Of a DNA stretch of 64,000 nt, positions 18,929 to 27,912 are shown piece after piece. The position numbers and the translations under genes are program-made. Numbering within the stretch: the first letter of the stretch is position 1; every line of letters starts with the position of its first letter. Source of the DNA: Sphingomonas prati (lineage in GTDB: Bacteria > Pseudomonadota > Alphaproteobacteria > Sphingomonadales > Sphingomonadaceae); NCBI RefSeq assembly GCF_014643515.1, contig NZ_BMJP01000002.1:1-64000 (forward strand), read 5' to 3'. The notes under the pieces are model-generated. The model was not told the origin of the DNA and did no database searches. It saw only the letters and a program-made list of their open reading frames with translations.

Positions 18929-20109
18929 CCCGCATCCTCCGCATCATCACCAGCGCCGACCTCCACGGCGGCGGCCCGATCGAAGGCGCGCGGCGCTTTG
19001 CCGAGGTGTGGGCGCGCGACGGCCACCGCCAGGACCTGCTGACGCTCGACGCGCCGGGGGAACGCTTCCTGACCGACTATCCCGGCGAGATATTCTCCGT
19101 AGGCCCGCCGCGCGGCCGCTCGCTGCTGAACCGCTATCGCTACGCGCCGGACATGGTCCCCTGGCTGAAGGCGAATGTCGGAAGCTATGACGCGGTGATC
19201 GTCTCCGGCCTGTGGCGCTACATGGCGCGCGGCGCGATGAAGGCGCTCGCCGGCGGACCGGTGCCCTATTTCGTGTTCACCCACGGCATGCTGGACCCGT
19301 GGTTCAAGCAGAGCGCCCCCGCCAAGAATTGGGGCAAGCAACTGTCCTGGTGGTGGGCCGAGGGACCGCTGACTCGCCACGCCGCCAACGTCCTGTTCAC
19401 GACCGAGGAGGAGATGATCCTCGCGGACAAGGCGTTCTGGCCCTACCGCCTGAACGGTGCCGTCGTCGGTTACGGCACGGCCGACGTGTCCGGCGATCCC
19501 GCGGCGCAGATCGCCGCCTTCCGCGCTGCGTTGCCCGCACTCGGCGACCGGCGCTTCCTGCTGTTCCTCAGCCGCATCCACCCGAAAAAGGGCTGCGACC
19601 TGCTGGTCGAGGCGTTCGCTGACGTAGCGGCCAAGGATCCGACGCTCGACCTGGTCATCGCCGGACCAGACCAGGTCGGCCTCGTCGCCGGGTTCCAGGC
19701 GCGGGCCGACGCGCTGGGCATCGGCACACGCATCCATTTCCCCGGCATGCTGAAGGGCGATATCAAGACCGGCGCGTTCCGCGCGGCCGATGCCTTCGTC
19801 CTGCCGTCGCATCAGGAGAATTTCGGCATCGTGGTCGCCGAGGCGATGGCCTGCGGCACGCCCGTGCTGATCAGCGACAAGGTGAACATCTGGCGGGAGG
19901 TCGTGGCGGACGGCGCCGGACTGGTCGAACCCGATACGCTGGACGGTACCCGCGCGTTCCTGTCGCGCTTCGTCGCACTTTCGCCGGCCGAACGCGCCGC
20001 GATGGGGACCACGGCCCGCACCAGCTTCCTCAGCCGCTTCCACGTCGAACAGGCGGCGCGCGGCCTGATGGCGTTCATCGAGAAACGCAAGGCCGAGCTG
20101 CGCTCCTGA
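18925..20109 (+). CDS. GT4-family glycosyltransferase
   Basis: 394 residues, GT-B fold. The N-terminal domain begins LRIITSADLHGGGPIEGARRFAE. The C-terminal donor domain has LFLSRIHPKKGCDLLVEAFAD, then DAFVLPSHQENFGIVVAEAMACGTPVLIS, including the E-x7-E motif typical of retaining GT4 enzymes. It likely adds one hexose to the lipid-linked repeat unit. Coupled to the preceding GT2 through ATGA. An 85-base gap follows before the phage-tail-like gene. Confidence 0.92.
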   Translation: MTRILRIITSADLHGGGPIEGARRFAEVWARDGHRQDLLTLDAPGERFLTDYPGEIFSVGPPRGRSLLNRYRYAPDMVPWLKANVGSYDAVIVSGLWRYMARGAMKALAGGPVPYFVFTHGMLDPWFKQSAPAKNWGKQLSWWWAEGPLTRHAANVLFTTEEEMILADKAFWPYRLNGAVVGYGTADVSGDPAAQIAAFRAALPALGDRRFLLFLSRIHPKKGCDLLVEAFADVAAKDPTLDLVIAGPDQVGLVAGFQARADALGIGTRIHFPGMLKGDIKTGAFRAADAFVLPSHQENFGIVVAEAMACGTPVLISDKVNIWREVVADGAGLVEPDTLDGTRAFLSRFVALSPAERAAMGTTARTSFLSRFHVEQAARGLMAFIEKRKAELRS

Positions 20110-20194
20110 ACCGATACGGTTAAATGATTGCAATGTAGGGAACCGCGTGGGACCTCTTCTCGTCTGGAACAAATCAAGAACGAGGGAGAATATT

Positions 20195-20623
20195 GTGGCT
20201 GGTATCATTCAGGAACCGGCGGGTTTCGTCCCGCTGTTCGGTCTTGCGTTCGGGGGTGTCGGTGCGCCGGCCGTCCCGGTGAACGGTGAACATCCGCTGC
20301 CCGTCGTCGCGGTGCGCGATGCGATCGCCGCGGCCCCGCTGGTGGGCACGACCAACGTCTCGGCCGTGGTTGGCCCGTTCGTGCCCGATCTCGCCTGGCC
20401 CATCTCGGCCCAGCTGTCCGGCAGCTGGACCGGCACGGTGCAGGTCCTGCGCTCGACCGACGGCGGCACGACGCGCCTGCCGCTCACCGTCGCGGGTCAG
20501 AGCTGGGCGACCTTCACCGCCAACGCACAGGAAGCGATCGGCGAGGAAAGCAGCACGGGCGCCGGCTACTGGCTCGCGGTCACGCTCAACGGCGGCACGC
20601 TGACCTATCAGGTGTCGCAGTGA
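20195..20623 (+). CDS. Small phage-tail-like beta-sandwich protein
   Basis: 142 residues from a GTG start with a good GAGGGAGAA ribosome site. The C-terminal part (SGSWTGTVQVLRSTDGGTT, then QSWATFTANAQEAIGEESSTG and GGTLTYQVSQ) has the pattern of small tail-associated proteins encoded by alphaproteobacterial phages and prophages. No signal peptide is evident. It overlaps the next gene by four bases (GTGA), so the two are made together. No other phage gene was seen nearby, which suggests recruitment rather than a prophage remnant. I know no established function. Confidence 0.55.
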   Translation: MAGIIQEPAGFVPLFGLAFGGVGAPAVPVNGEHPLPVVAVRDAIAAAPLVGTTNVSAVVGPFVPDLAWPISAQLSGSWTGTVQVLRSTDGGTTRLPLTVAGQSWATFTANAQEAIGEESSTGAGYWLAVTLNGGTLTYQVSQ

Positions 20624-21831
20624 GCCTCGATACCGTCGCGCGCGGTCTTGCCGTCCGCGCCCGCACCGATGCCGCCACGCGCACGCGCGTGCTGATGGCG
20701 GCGGGACAGTCCGGCCCGATCTACGGCCCGGCCGGTGCCGCGTTCGTCACGGTGCAGAGCGTCACGCTGCCGCCCGACACGATCGTCGGCGGCGCCACGT
20801 TGCGGCTCCGGCTGCTGATCGCGAAGTACGCGCCGTTCGGCGGCGGCCATAACTGGCGCCTGCGGATCGGCAATCTGGTGGTGGCGCAGAACGACATCGG
20901 CGCATCGCTCGCCACCGTCGAAACCGAGCAGCTGATCCGCATCGCGAACGATCGCAAGTCCGCGTTCGTCTACAATGCCAACACGCTCGATAACTCGTCG
21001 CTGTCCGCCGGCACCTTCGCCTCGACCGGTGCGAAGGCGGGCTCGACCGCCAGTCTCGGCGTGCACCAGCCGGCCAACTACATCAACTTCGTCACCAACT
21101 CGGCCCCGCCGACGGTCGAAGCGGTGCTGGTCGACTTCACGCAGCCCGTCACCCTGTCGCTGGACGTGCGGGCGGTGAACGGCGACACGATGGAGATCCT
21201 GGGCTCCTCGCTGGAGATGCTGGCGACCGGCACCGTCCCGCTCAACGTCGCCAACCCGCGTGCGACCGCGATCTGGGGCGACAGCCTGACCGAAGGCACG
21301 GGGCAGGTGCCGGTCAGCGGCGTGCCGATGGACGTCACCGCGCAGCTACGTCGTCAGCGGCCCGGCTGGCCGGTGGCGGCCAAGGGGCTGGGTGGTCGGA
21401 AGTCGGCCGCGATCGTCGATCGGCTGATCGCCGACCAGGTCGCGGGGCGGCAGTGGAACGCCGTCCTGTGGATCGGCGCGAACGACTTCGACGACAATGT
21501 CGGCAACGGTCCGGGCTGGCTCGCCACGATCCGGGCGCAGGTCGATCGTGCGCTCGCCTATTGGACCAACCCGAACACGCTCGTCTGCAACATGTACCCG
21601 CGCGCGGGCTGGGCGGTCGGCGACGTCAACTATGTCGCCATGCAGCAGGTGAACGCCGGGCTGGCGGCCGCCTATGGCGGGCGGGTCGTCGATCTGTTCA
21701 CGGCGCTCGCGACCGAGAATGGGAAGCTGCCGTCGGCCAGCATGGTCGACGCCATCCACCTGAGCAATGCCGGCTACACCGCCGTCATGCAGGCGATCCA
21801 TGCCAGGATGACCGCGCTCAACTGGGCGTGA
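20620..21831 (+). CDS. SGNH/GDSL hydrolase with N-terminal beta-rich domain
   Basis: 403 residues. The N-terminal ~210 residues are beta-rich without signal peptide (SVTLPPDTIVGGATLRLRLLI and similar). The C-terminal ~190 hold the SGNH catalytic blocks: IWGDSLTEGTG (nucleophile Ser), KGLGGRKSAA (Gly block), WIGANDFDDN (Asn block) and DAIHLSNAGY (Asp/His). Such hydrolases remove acyl groups from carbohydrates. Its coupling to the phage-tail-like gene and its place after a run of glycosyltransferases suggest it de-acetylates an exopolysaccharide, or derives from a phage depolymerase module. The start is GTG. Confidence 0.82.
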   Translation: MSLDTVARGLAVRARTDAATRTRVLMAAGQSGPIYGPAGAAFVTVQSVTLPPDTIVGGATLRLRLLIAKYAPFGGGHNWRLRIGNLVVAQNDIGASLATVETEQLIRIANDRKSAFVYNANTLDNSSLSAGTFASTGAKAGSTASLGVHQPANYINFVTNSAPPTVEAVLVDFTQPVTLSLDVRAVNGDTMEILGSSLEMLATGTVPLNVANPRATAIWGDSLTEGTGQVPVSGVPMDVTAQLRRQRPGWPVAAKGLGGRKSAAIVDRLIADQVAGRQWNAVLWIGANDFDDNVGNGPGWLATIRAQVDRALAYWTNPNTLVCNMYPRAGWAVGDVNYVAMQQVNAGLAAAYGGRVVDLFTALATENGKLPSASMVDAIHLSNAGYTAVMQAIHARMTALNWA

Positions 21832-21837
21832 CCGACC

Positions 21838-21865
21838 GGCCCGCGCGCATCACGCGTCGCGGGCC
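21838..21865. terminator. Hairpin at convergent junction, possible bidirectional terminator
   Basis: GGCCCGCG at 21838-21845 pairs exactly with CGCGGGCC at 21858-21865 between the convergent SGNH hydrolase and the GT-B gene. There is no T-run on either strand, so intrinsic termination is only a possibility. Confidence 0.35.
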
Positions 21866-23019
21866 ACCGCCTCCAGCACGATCCGCTGGTAGGTTTCGCC
21901 AAAGGCGCGGCGGCGTGCGGGCAGCGCCGCCGTTGCCGCGGCCATCGCCACCTCGTCCGCCGCGCGCGACCAGCCGGCCAGCACCGACCGCATCGCCGTC
22001 GCCATCGCGGCGGGGTCGTCCGTCGGCACATACACGCCGCGTTCGGGCGCCTGTTCGCGGTGCACCGGAATGTCGGACAGGATGATCGCCTTGCCCATCG
22101 ACTTGGCTTCCTCGACCGTCGTGCTCCACCCTTCGAAATGCGACGGGTTGATCAGCGCCACGGCCTCGCGCGACAGCACCGACAGGTGGTCGTACGGCAC
22201 CAGCCCCAGCACCCGGAAATTGTCGCCCACGCCCAGCGCGGCGGCATGCGCCATCAGTTCGGTGAAGTAGGTCGGGTTGCGACGGTCCTCCGCCTTCCCC
22301 GTGCTCACCACCAGCGGCGCATCGCCGTCCTTGGCCAGCAGCGCCAGCGCATCGATCACCAGCCCGTGATTCTTGTGCTTCCAGAATTGGTTGGGGAGGT
22401 AGAAGAACGGCCGGTCCAGCCCGTATGTTTCGGCCAGGAACGGCGCCCCGCGCGCATCGTCGGCGCGCACCATGCCCGCCGTGAAATGCAGGATCCGGCT
22501 CTTGCCCAGCACCTCCGGCGCGAACTTGGTTAGGTCGCGCTTCGCATCCTCGCTCGACAGCAGGATCAGGTCCGCCTCCGCCGCGATCCGCGCATAACCG
22601 CGGTCACGCGCCTCCACCTCGGCCGGCTGGAAGAATTCCGGCATCCGCACATGCTGGAAATCGGGCAGCCACGCGATCGACGGCACCGTCGCCTTCGCGC
22701 CCAGGATGCCCGAATGCGACAGCACGCTGATCCGGTTGCGCCGCAGGAACCGCTCCAGCGGCAGGTTGCGGCCGAGCAGCACCGCGGACGCCTTGCGCAA
22801 CACGCGCGGCCCGCGGCCCTGCCCGACCAGCGGCGTGCGCAGCACGGTGATCGCCTCGAACCCCAGCAGGTCCGCATCGGGCGTTTCGGGCGTGGTGATC
22901 AGCACCGGCTCGATCTGCCGGTCCGGCAACGCCATGACCGTCGTGATCAGGTTGCGCAGGTAGATCAGCCCGCCCGTCCAGCTTGCGCTGTTGGCGAGCA
23001 CGAAGCCGACGCGGATCAT
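21850..23019 (-). CDS. GT-B family glycosyltransferase (GT4-like)
   Basis: 389 residues. The N-terminus IRVGFVLANSASWTGGLIYLRNL contains the glycine-rich acceptor loop; the C-terminal domain has FFYLPNQFWKHKNHGLVIDALALL and VALINPSHFEGWSTTVEEAKSMGKAIILSDIPVHREQ, the donor-binding E-x7-E region of GT4 enzymes. Last gene of a five-gene minus-strand unit in which every junction overlaps (flippase, two acyltransferases, epimerase, this transferase), so these steps should act on one glycan. Confidence 0.9.
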   Translation of the reverse strand: MIRVGFVLANSASWTGGLIYLRNLITTVMALPDRQIEPVLITTPETPDADLLGFEAITVLRTPLVGQGRGPRVLRKASAVLLGRNLPLERFLRRNRISVLSHSGILGAKATVPSIAWLPDFQHVRMPEFFQPAEVEARDRGYARIAAEADLILLSSEDAKRDLTKFAPEVLGKSRILHFTAGMVRADDARGAPFLAETYGLDRPFFYLPNQFWKHKNHGLVIDALALLAKDGDAPLVVSTGKAEDRRNPTYFTELMAHAAALGVGDNFRVLGLVPYDHLSVLSREAVALINPSHFEGWSTTVEEAKSMGKAIILSDIPVHREQAPERGVYVPTDDPAAMATAMRSVLAGWSRAADEVAMAAATAALPARRRAFGETYQRIVLEAVARDA

Positions 23020-23951
23020 GCCGCCTGCTCCCGGTACCAGGCGGCATAGGCATCCAGCCCGTCGTCCAGCGCGCGCATCGGCCGCCAGCCGAGCGCCAGC
23101 GATCCGTCAACATCCGCCAGGAAATGGCGCGGATCGCCCGGCCGGATCGTGCCGGTGAACGACACCGGTCCACCGCCCAGCCGGTCCGCCAGCCGATCGA
23201 CCACCGCGCGCACCGTCACCGCCTCGCCGATCCCGCCGTTCACCACCGGGCATTCGGTCGACGCCGCCTGCGCCGCAGCGGCCAGCAACGTCGCGGCATC
23301 CTCGACATGCAACCAGTCGCGCGTTTCCTCGCCGTCGCCGCCGAACCCGGCCGGCCCCGCGGCGATCTTGCGACACGCATCCCACAGCAACTGCTTGCGC
23401 AGCCCGGGACCATAGACGCTGAACAACCGCACGATCGCGACCCGCACGCCGAAATGCGTCGCGTAGGACCGCGCCAGATCCTCCGCCATCTTCTTGTGGA
23501 CACCGTAGGGCGACAGCGGGCGCAACGGCGCATCGACCGCGATCGGCAACGTCTCGGCCAGCCCATACACCGCCGCACTCGACGGCAGCACCACGCGCGC
23601 GTCCGGCCTGTGCATCCGCACGAAGTCCAGCACCGCCAGCGTCGCGTCCACCGTCCGGCGGAAATCCTCGCGCGGCCGTTCCAGCGAATAGGCGACCGAT
23701 CCGGACCCGGCGCAATGCGCGATCAGGTCGGGCGTACCGCCATGCTCGGCTAGCGTTTCGCCATCGACGTCCGCCGAATGCCAGGATGCGATGCCCCAGC
23801 TCACCGGATCCTCACCCACCCAGTTGCCGTGGCCCAGCCCGGTGACATGATAGCCATCCGCCGCCAGCCGCCGCGCGACATGCCGCCCGACAAAGCCGTA
23901 CGCCCCGGTCACGAGCGCCCGCCCCCGGGAAAATGGTCGTGGATCGTTCAT
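23016..23951 (-). CDS. NAD-dependent sugar epimerase/dehydratase (extended SDR)
   Basis: 311 residues, extended short-chain dehydrogenase fold: nucleotide motif ALVTGAYGFVGRHVARRL (GxxGxxG), Ser block VLPSSAAVYG, catalytic Tyr-x3-Lys in SPYGVHKKMAEDLA, and RLFSVYGPGLRKQLL. It acts on nucleotide-activated sugars, probably as a 4-epimerase, reductase or dehydratase to supply a donor for the neighbouring transferase; substrate specificity is not readable. Both ends overlap neighbours by 4 bases. Confidence 0.87.
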   Translation of the reverse strand: MNDPRPFSRGRALVTGAYGFVGRHVARRLAADGYHVTGLGHGNWVGEDPVSWGIASWHSADVDGETLAEHGGTPDLIAHCAGSGSVAYSLERPREDFRRTVDATLAVLDFVRMHRPDARVVLPSSAAVYGLAETLPIAVDAPLRPLSPYGVHKKMAEDLARSYATHFGVRVAIVRLFSVYGPGLRKQLLWDACRKIAAGPAGFGGDGEETRDWLHVEDAATLLAAAAQAASTECPVVNGGIGEAVTVRAVVDRLADRLGGGPVSFTGTIRPGDPRHFLADVDGSLALGWRPMRALDDGLDAYAAWYREQAA

Positions 23952-24694
23952 GCCAGATCGCCCTGTGATTTGCCGGCCGCCCGAACCGGGACCGAGATAT
24001 TCGGGTACGCCCGCTCCAGCGTCGCCAGGTAACTTGCCGCATCGGGCAACGCCGCCGCCATCGCGTCGGTGAAGTCCGCCGCCGCGACCCAGTCCTGCCC
24101 GATCGGATCGTAGCGCCGCAGGACGCGCGCAGGATTGCCGATCGCGATGCTGAACGGCGGGATGTCGGACCGCACGAAGCTGCCGGCCCCGATGACCGAC
24201 CCATGGCCCACGGTCACCGATCCCAGGATCGTCACGCCGACGCCGATCCAGCAGTTCGTCCCGATGATCATGCGACCCTCGGACCCGGTCCCGGTGCTGA
24301 TGTACGGCTTGAACGGATCGGAGAAGATGTGTCCGCTGCCCAGGAACTTGCAGTCGATCCCGACCAGGCCATAGTCCCCGATCTCGATCAGCTCCGCCGG
24401 GCTGAAGAACGACCGCGCGCCGACGAAGGTCGAATGGCCGATCGAGATCTGCACGATCGGCCGATTGCGGTGGTTGACGTTCAGGATGGCCCCATCGCCG
24501 ATCACCGAGTTCCGCCCCACCCGCACGGATCGCCAGCCCAGCACATGCGCGTTCGTTGGGACGTAGCTGCCCTTCGCCATGTTCCGACGCCGTGCCAGCT
24601 GGCGCTGCGGATAGTCGATCGCCGCGCGCAGGTTCCGCAGCAGGATCTTCGGCACGGCCTTTTTGGCGAACGCCTTCAACGTCTGGTTGCTCAT
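23948..24694 (-). CDS. Hexapeptide-repeat acyltransferase (WbbJ type)
   Basis: 248 residues, left-handed beta-helix acyltransferase. Repeats run from about 50 to 190 (VGRNSVIGDGAILNVNHRN, IGDYGLVGIDCKFLGSG, IIGTNCWIGVGVTILGSVTVGHGSVIGAGSFV, then AIGNPARVLRRYDP, the usual end of the fold). HIFSDPFKPY carries the His that may be catalytic. A C-terminal ~50-residue helical extension follows. Probably acetylates a sugar or sugar nucleotide. Overlaps both neighbours by ATGA. Confidence 0.87.
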   Translation of the reverse strand: MSNQTLKAFAKKAVPKILLRNLRAAIDYPQRQLARRRNMAKGSYVPTNAHVLGWRSVRVGRNSVIGDGAILNVNHRNRPIVQISIGHSTFVGARSFFSPAELIEIGDYGLVGIDCKFLGSGHIFSDPFKPYISTGTGSEGRMIIGTNCWIGVGVTILGSVTVGHGSVIGAGSFVRSDIPPFSIAIGNPARVLRRYDPIGQDWVAAADFTDAMAAALPDAASYLATLERAYPNISVPVRAAGKSQGDLA

Positions 24695-25302
24695 GGTTCG
24701 GACTTTCCGATCTCGCGTGCCGGGCTGCCCACGACGATGGTCCAGTCGGGAACATCCTCCGTGACAAGCGAGCAGGCACCGACGATCGCACCCCGCCCGA
24801 TCGTTACGCCCTTTAGGATCGTCGCGTTGAATCCGATCCAGGCATCGTCGCCGATCGTGACCGGGGCAGACGCGACCCCCTTGAGATTGCTGAGGTCCGC
24901 CCCCTCGATCATGCCTCTGTAATGTTCGTGCCGCGCCTGTGCGGAAATCGGGTGGGAGATGTTGTCGTGGATGTTCACGCCATGCGAGATCATGACCCGA
25001 TCGCCGATCACGATGCGCTCCGACGACCAGATGTAGCTCCGCTCGCCCAGGTAGCAATATTCGCCAATCTCGACCCGGCCGCCATGTTCCAACGTCTGGA
25101 TCGTCGACAGGACATGCGTCCCCCGCCCGATCCGGATATCGCTCCGATCGCGGTGGTTGTTGATGCGACAATCATCATGCAGGACCGCGAGGGCATGGGC
25201 GTCGCACCGCGCCCGCTTCTGCCGCACGCGCAGGGCACGCAGCGCCTTTCGCGGGATGGCGGCGGGCAGGCGTGCGAGTCTGCCGATGAGCTTAGCTGCC
25301 AT
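24691..25302 (-). CDS. Hexapeptide-repeat acyltransferase
   Basis: 203 residues, second left-handed beta-helix acyltransferase in tandem with the one ending at 23948. Repeats include IGRGTHVLSTIQTLEHGG, IGEYCYLGERSYIWSSE, IGDRVMISHGVNIHDNISHP (probable catalytic His) and IGDDAWIGFNATILKGVTIGRG, ending VVGSPAREIGKSEP. The ATG at 25302 overlaps the flippase end by 11 bases. Two adjacent, divergent acyltransferases imply two acylation sites or acyl groups. Confidence 0.87.
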   Translation of the reverse strand: MAAKLIGRLARLPAAIPRKALRALRVRQKRARCDAHALAVLHDDCRINNHRDRSDIRIGRGTHVLSTIQTLEHGGRVEIGEYCYLGERSYIWSSERIVIGDRVMISHGVNIHDNISHPISAQARHEHYRGMIEGADLSNLKGVASAPVTIGDDAWIGFNATILKGVTIGRGAIVGACSLVTEDVPDWTIVVGSPAREIGKSEP

Positions 25303-26731
25303 GGTGGGATGCCTTGTCGTTCGACGTCCGCAGTCCCCGCAGGATGCGCGGCGTGATGAACGCATAGGGCACGATCGTGAACAGCGTGAAGGCGGTCAGC
25401 GTCGCCCAGACCGAACCCGCCACACCGATCTTGCGGACCAGGAACAGCTCCAGCGCGATCGAGGCCGCGGCAGTCACGCTGGCGAACACCACCTGCGGCT
25501 TGATGACGTGCGCACCGTTCAGGAACATGCCCAGCGCCAGTCCGCCAGCCTCCGCGATCTTCCAGAGGCCCAGCCCCAGCAGCAGCGCGAACGGCGGCCG
25601 GACCGCGCCGGCGACCCAGTAGTGGATGATCCACGGGCTGATGAAGACCAGCGGAATGGACAGGGTGGCGGCATAGCCCAGCGCGACCTTGATCGATCGC
25701 AACAGCGTCAGCCGTGCCCATTCGCTGTCGCCACGCTCGATCGACTCGCGATACGCCGGCCACAAAGGCGCCAGCGCCATCGATGCCGTCATCGTGACGA
25801 GGCTGAACAGCCGTTCCGGGACCGCGAAGGTCGCCACGCTGCTCGCGCCCAGGATCTGCGCGATGATGATGTTGTGCGAGTTATAGGTGACGGCGGCGGC
25901 CACCTGCAGCACCAGGAACAGCATCCCGCCGCGCAGCACCAGCCGGCCCGTCTCCCAACTCGCCGCACTGATCGCGGGGCGCGCGTCGCGGCGGGCACCG
26001 CTAAAGTAGACGAGCGTATTGAGCACGTTGGCGACGATCGGCCCGCCCAGGAATGCCGCGACCAGCCACGGCAGGCTCGCCTCGTAATGCACCGCCAGCA
26101 GCACGCTCGCCAGCGCCAGCACGCTGCCGCCGCACAGCCACATGCTGGCGACGAACCCGTTCTGCAGCCCCATCTGCACGCGCTGGATGATCCCGGTCGG
26201 GATAGCGAGCGCGAAGCCCGCGACGAACACCGCGATCGCCGGCCCCGCCTCCGACCGCCCCAGCGGCGACGCCACGTTGAACAGCTTGAACCATTCGACA
26301 TGGGGGTATGCGATCGCGAACCCCGTCATCACGACGATCGCGACCAGCGTCAGCATCATCAGCCCGCTCGACACGATCCGCCGGACCGCGCCCATGTCGT
26401 TGCGGCCATAAGCGGTGGCGACCATGTTCAGGATGCCGTTGCCCATACCGAGGTCGGCGAACGAGAGCATCGCGACCAGCGAACTCATGATCATCCACAT
26501 GCCGTAGCGTTCGGTGCCGAGATAATGGAGCGTGATCGGCACGGTAATCAGCGCGGTGCCGACCGACACGATCTTGGCCGCCATCGACATCATCGCGGAC
26601 ATCATCACCCGCCGCCGCCGTTCGCGCGCGCGCCCTTCCGGCGACTCCAGATCGCCCGTCGGCCCACGCAGATCGTTCAGCAGCGCCAGCGGCACGCTGC
26701 CGATCCGCCGCAATGTCGCGGCGGCCGTCAT
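25292..26731 (-). CDS. Wzx-like oligosaccharide flippase
   Basis: 479 residues with about twelve to fourteen membrane segments after a ~45-residue basic leader (RGRARERRRRVMMSAMMSM). VPITLHYLGTERYGMWMIMSSLVAMLSFADLGMGNGILNMVA is the conserved N-terminal block of the MOP-superfamily polysaccharide transporters. It moves lipid-linked repeat units to the periplasmic side. First gene of the five-gene minus-strand unit; the ATG at 26731 was chosen because the frame upstream lacks family sequence. A 282-base divergent region separates it from the plus-strand SGNH gene. Confidence 0.9.
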   Translation of the reverse strand: MTAAATLRRIGSVPLALLNDLRGPTGDLESPEGRARERRRRVMMSAMMSMAAKIVSVGTALITVPITLHYLGTERYGMWMIMSSLVAMLSFADLGMGNGILNMVATAYGRNDMGAVRRIVSSGLMMLTLVAIVVMTGFAIAYPHVEWFKLFNVASPLGRSEAGPAIAVFVAGFALAIPTGIIQRVQMGLQNGFVASMWLCGGSVLALASVLLAVHYEASLPWLVAAFLGGPIVANVLNTLVYFSGARRDARPAISAASWETGRLVLRGGMLFLVLQVAAAVTYNSHNIIIAQILGASSVATFAVPERLFSLVTMTASMALAPLWPAYRESIERGDSEWARLTLLRSIKVALGYAATLSIPLVFISPWIIHYWVAGAVRPPFALLLGLGLWKIAEAGGLALGMFLNGAHVIKPQVVFASVTAAASIALELFLVRKIGVAGSVWATLTAFTLFTIVPYAFITPRILRGLRTSNDKASHHGS

Positions 26732-27013
26732 CGCGATACGGCGCCGGCGCGGCTGGCCCGCAGGGTCGGCGAAGGCGTCGTTCGATCCATGCGGATACCC
26801 CTTGTTCAGGCGATGGCGTCTGCCCCCCCGGGCGGCGACAGCAGCTATTGACGCGATGCAGCGTGCGCGGGATATCCGGGATCGCTCGGCTGCTGCAAGC
26901 AGAAGTTGGGCTGCGGTCGGCCACCGGAATGGGGAACGGGACGGTTGGCCGACGCAACAGGCACGCAGGATCGCGCGCGACGCCGCATGCCCCGCGGCAT
27001 CGGTCGCGGGCCG

Positions 27014-27912
27014 ATGCGGGTCTGCCTGCTGTTCGCGGCGGCATGGGCCGCAACCGTATCGACCGGGGCGTCCGCCGCCCCCCCACCGCGTTTCATGGCA
27101 CTCGGCGACAGCCTGACCGCCGGCGGCTATCCCGACATCGTCGCCGCCCGGTTCGGCGCGACGATGGTCAATGCCGGCCTCGGCGGGCAATCGACGTTGC
27201 AGGTCGCCGCGCGATACGGCGCCGCCCCCGTCACGGTCGTCGTGGCCGGCGGGCGGCTGATGCCGGGCGCCAACGCGCTCACCACGATCGCGCCGGAACT
27301 GCGGCGCAGCTCGAACAAGGACGCGCGCACGATGCCGGCGCGCATCGCGGGCGTTTCGGGCACGCTGCTCCGCGCGGTCGATGCCGCCGGGGCCGACCGG
27401 ACCAGCTTCGTCCCCGATCCGGGCCAGAAACTGCCGCGCCCCGTCCCGAACGGCACGCGGATCACGGTGGGGGCGGACACCACGCGTTACGACCTGCTGC
27501 TGCTGTGCGTCGGGCGGAACGGCGGCACCGCCGATCCGCCCGGTTCATGGCGCTGGTCGATGCGATCATCGCGCTGGCCCGGTCGCGTGCGGACCACATC
27601 GTCCTGCTCGGCATCCCGAACGCGGCCGACCCCGGGGAGGCGCGCGGCACGCCCGGCTATGACCGGATCGTGGCGCTCAACCGCCGGCTCGCCGAACGCT
27701 ACCCCGATCTCTTCCTGGATATCCGCGCGGCCTACAACCGCGCTGGCGATCCGCGCCGTGCCGACGACCGGGCGGACATGGCGCGCGACACGCCGCCCCG
27801 CTCGCTGCGCGCGGACCTGATCCACTACAACCCGGCCGGCGCCCGCATCTGGGCCGATGCCGTCACCGAGCATATTCGCCGCAAGGGCTGGTTCCAGGGG
27901 GGGAAACCATGA
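27014..27912 (+). pseudogene. Exported SGNH hydrolase with a single-base frameshift
   Basis: Starts as a secreted SGNH hydrolase: signal peptide RVCLLFAAAWAATVSTGASA, block I RFMALGDSLTAGG, then LGGQSTLQVAARYG and, at the end of frame 2, LLLCVGRNGGTADP (Asn block). At about 27539-27541 the reading moves to frame 1 and continues FMALVDAIIALARSRADHIVLLGIPN to DLIHYNPAGARIWADAV, the Asp/His block. One base appears to be missing in CCGCCCGG. Without it the product is cut off before the catalytic His. The whole stop codon of the second part overlaps the next ATG (ATGA), so it belonged to an operon with the acyltransferase. Sequencing error is the main alternative. Confidence 0.8.

Noticed and set aside
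20195-21831. Prophage remnant
   Set aside because: Only one phage-like protein and one hydrolase are present; no integrase, head, packaging or attachment-site duplication was seen.
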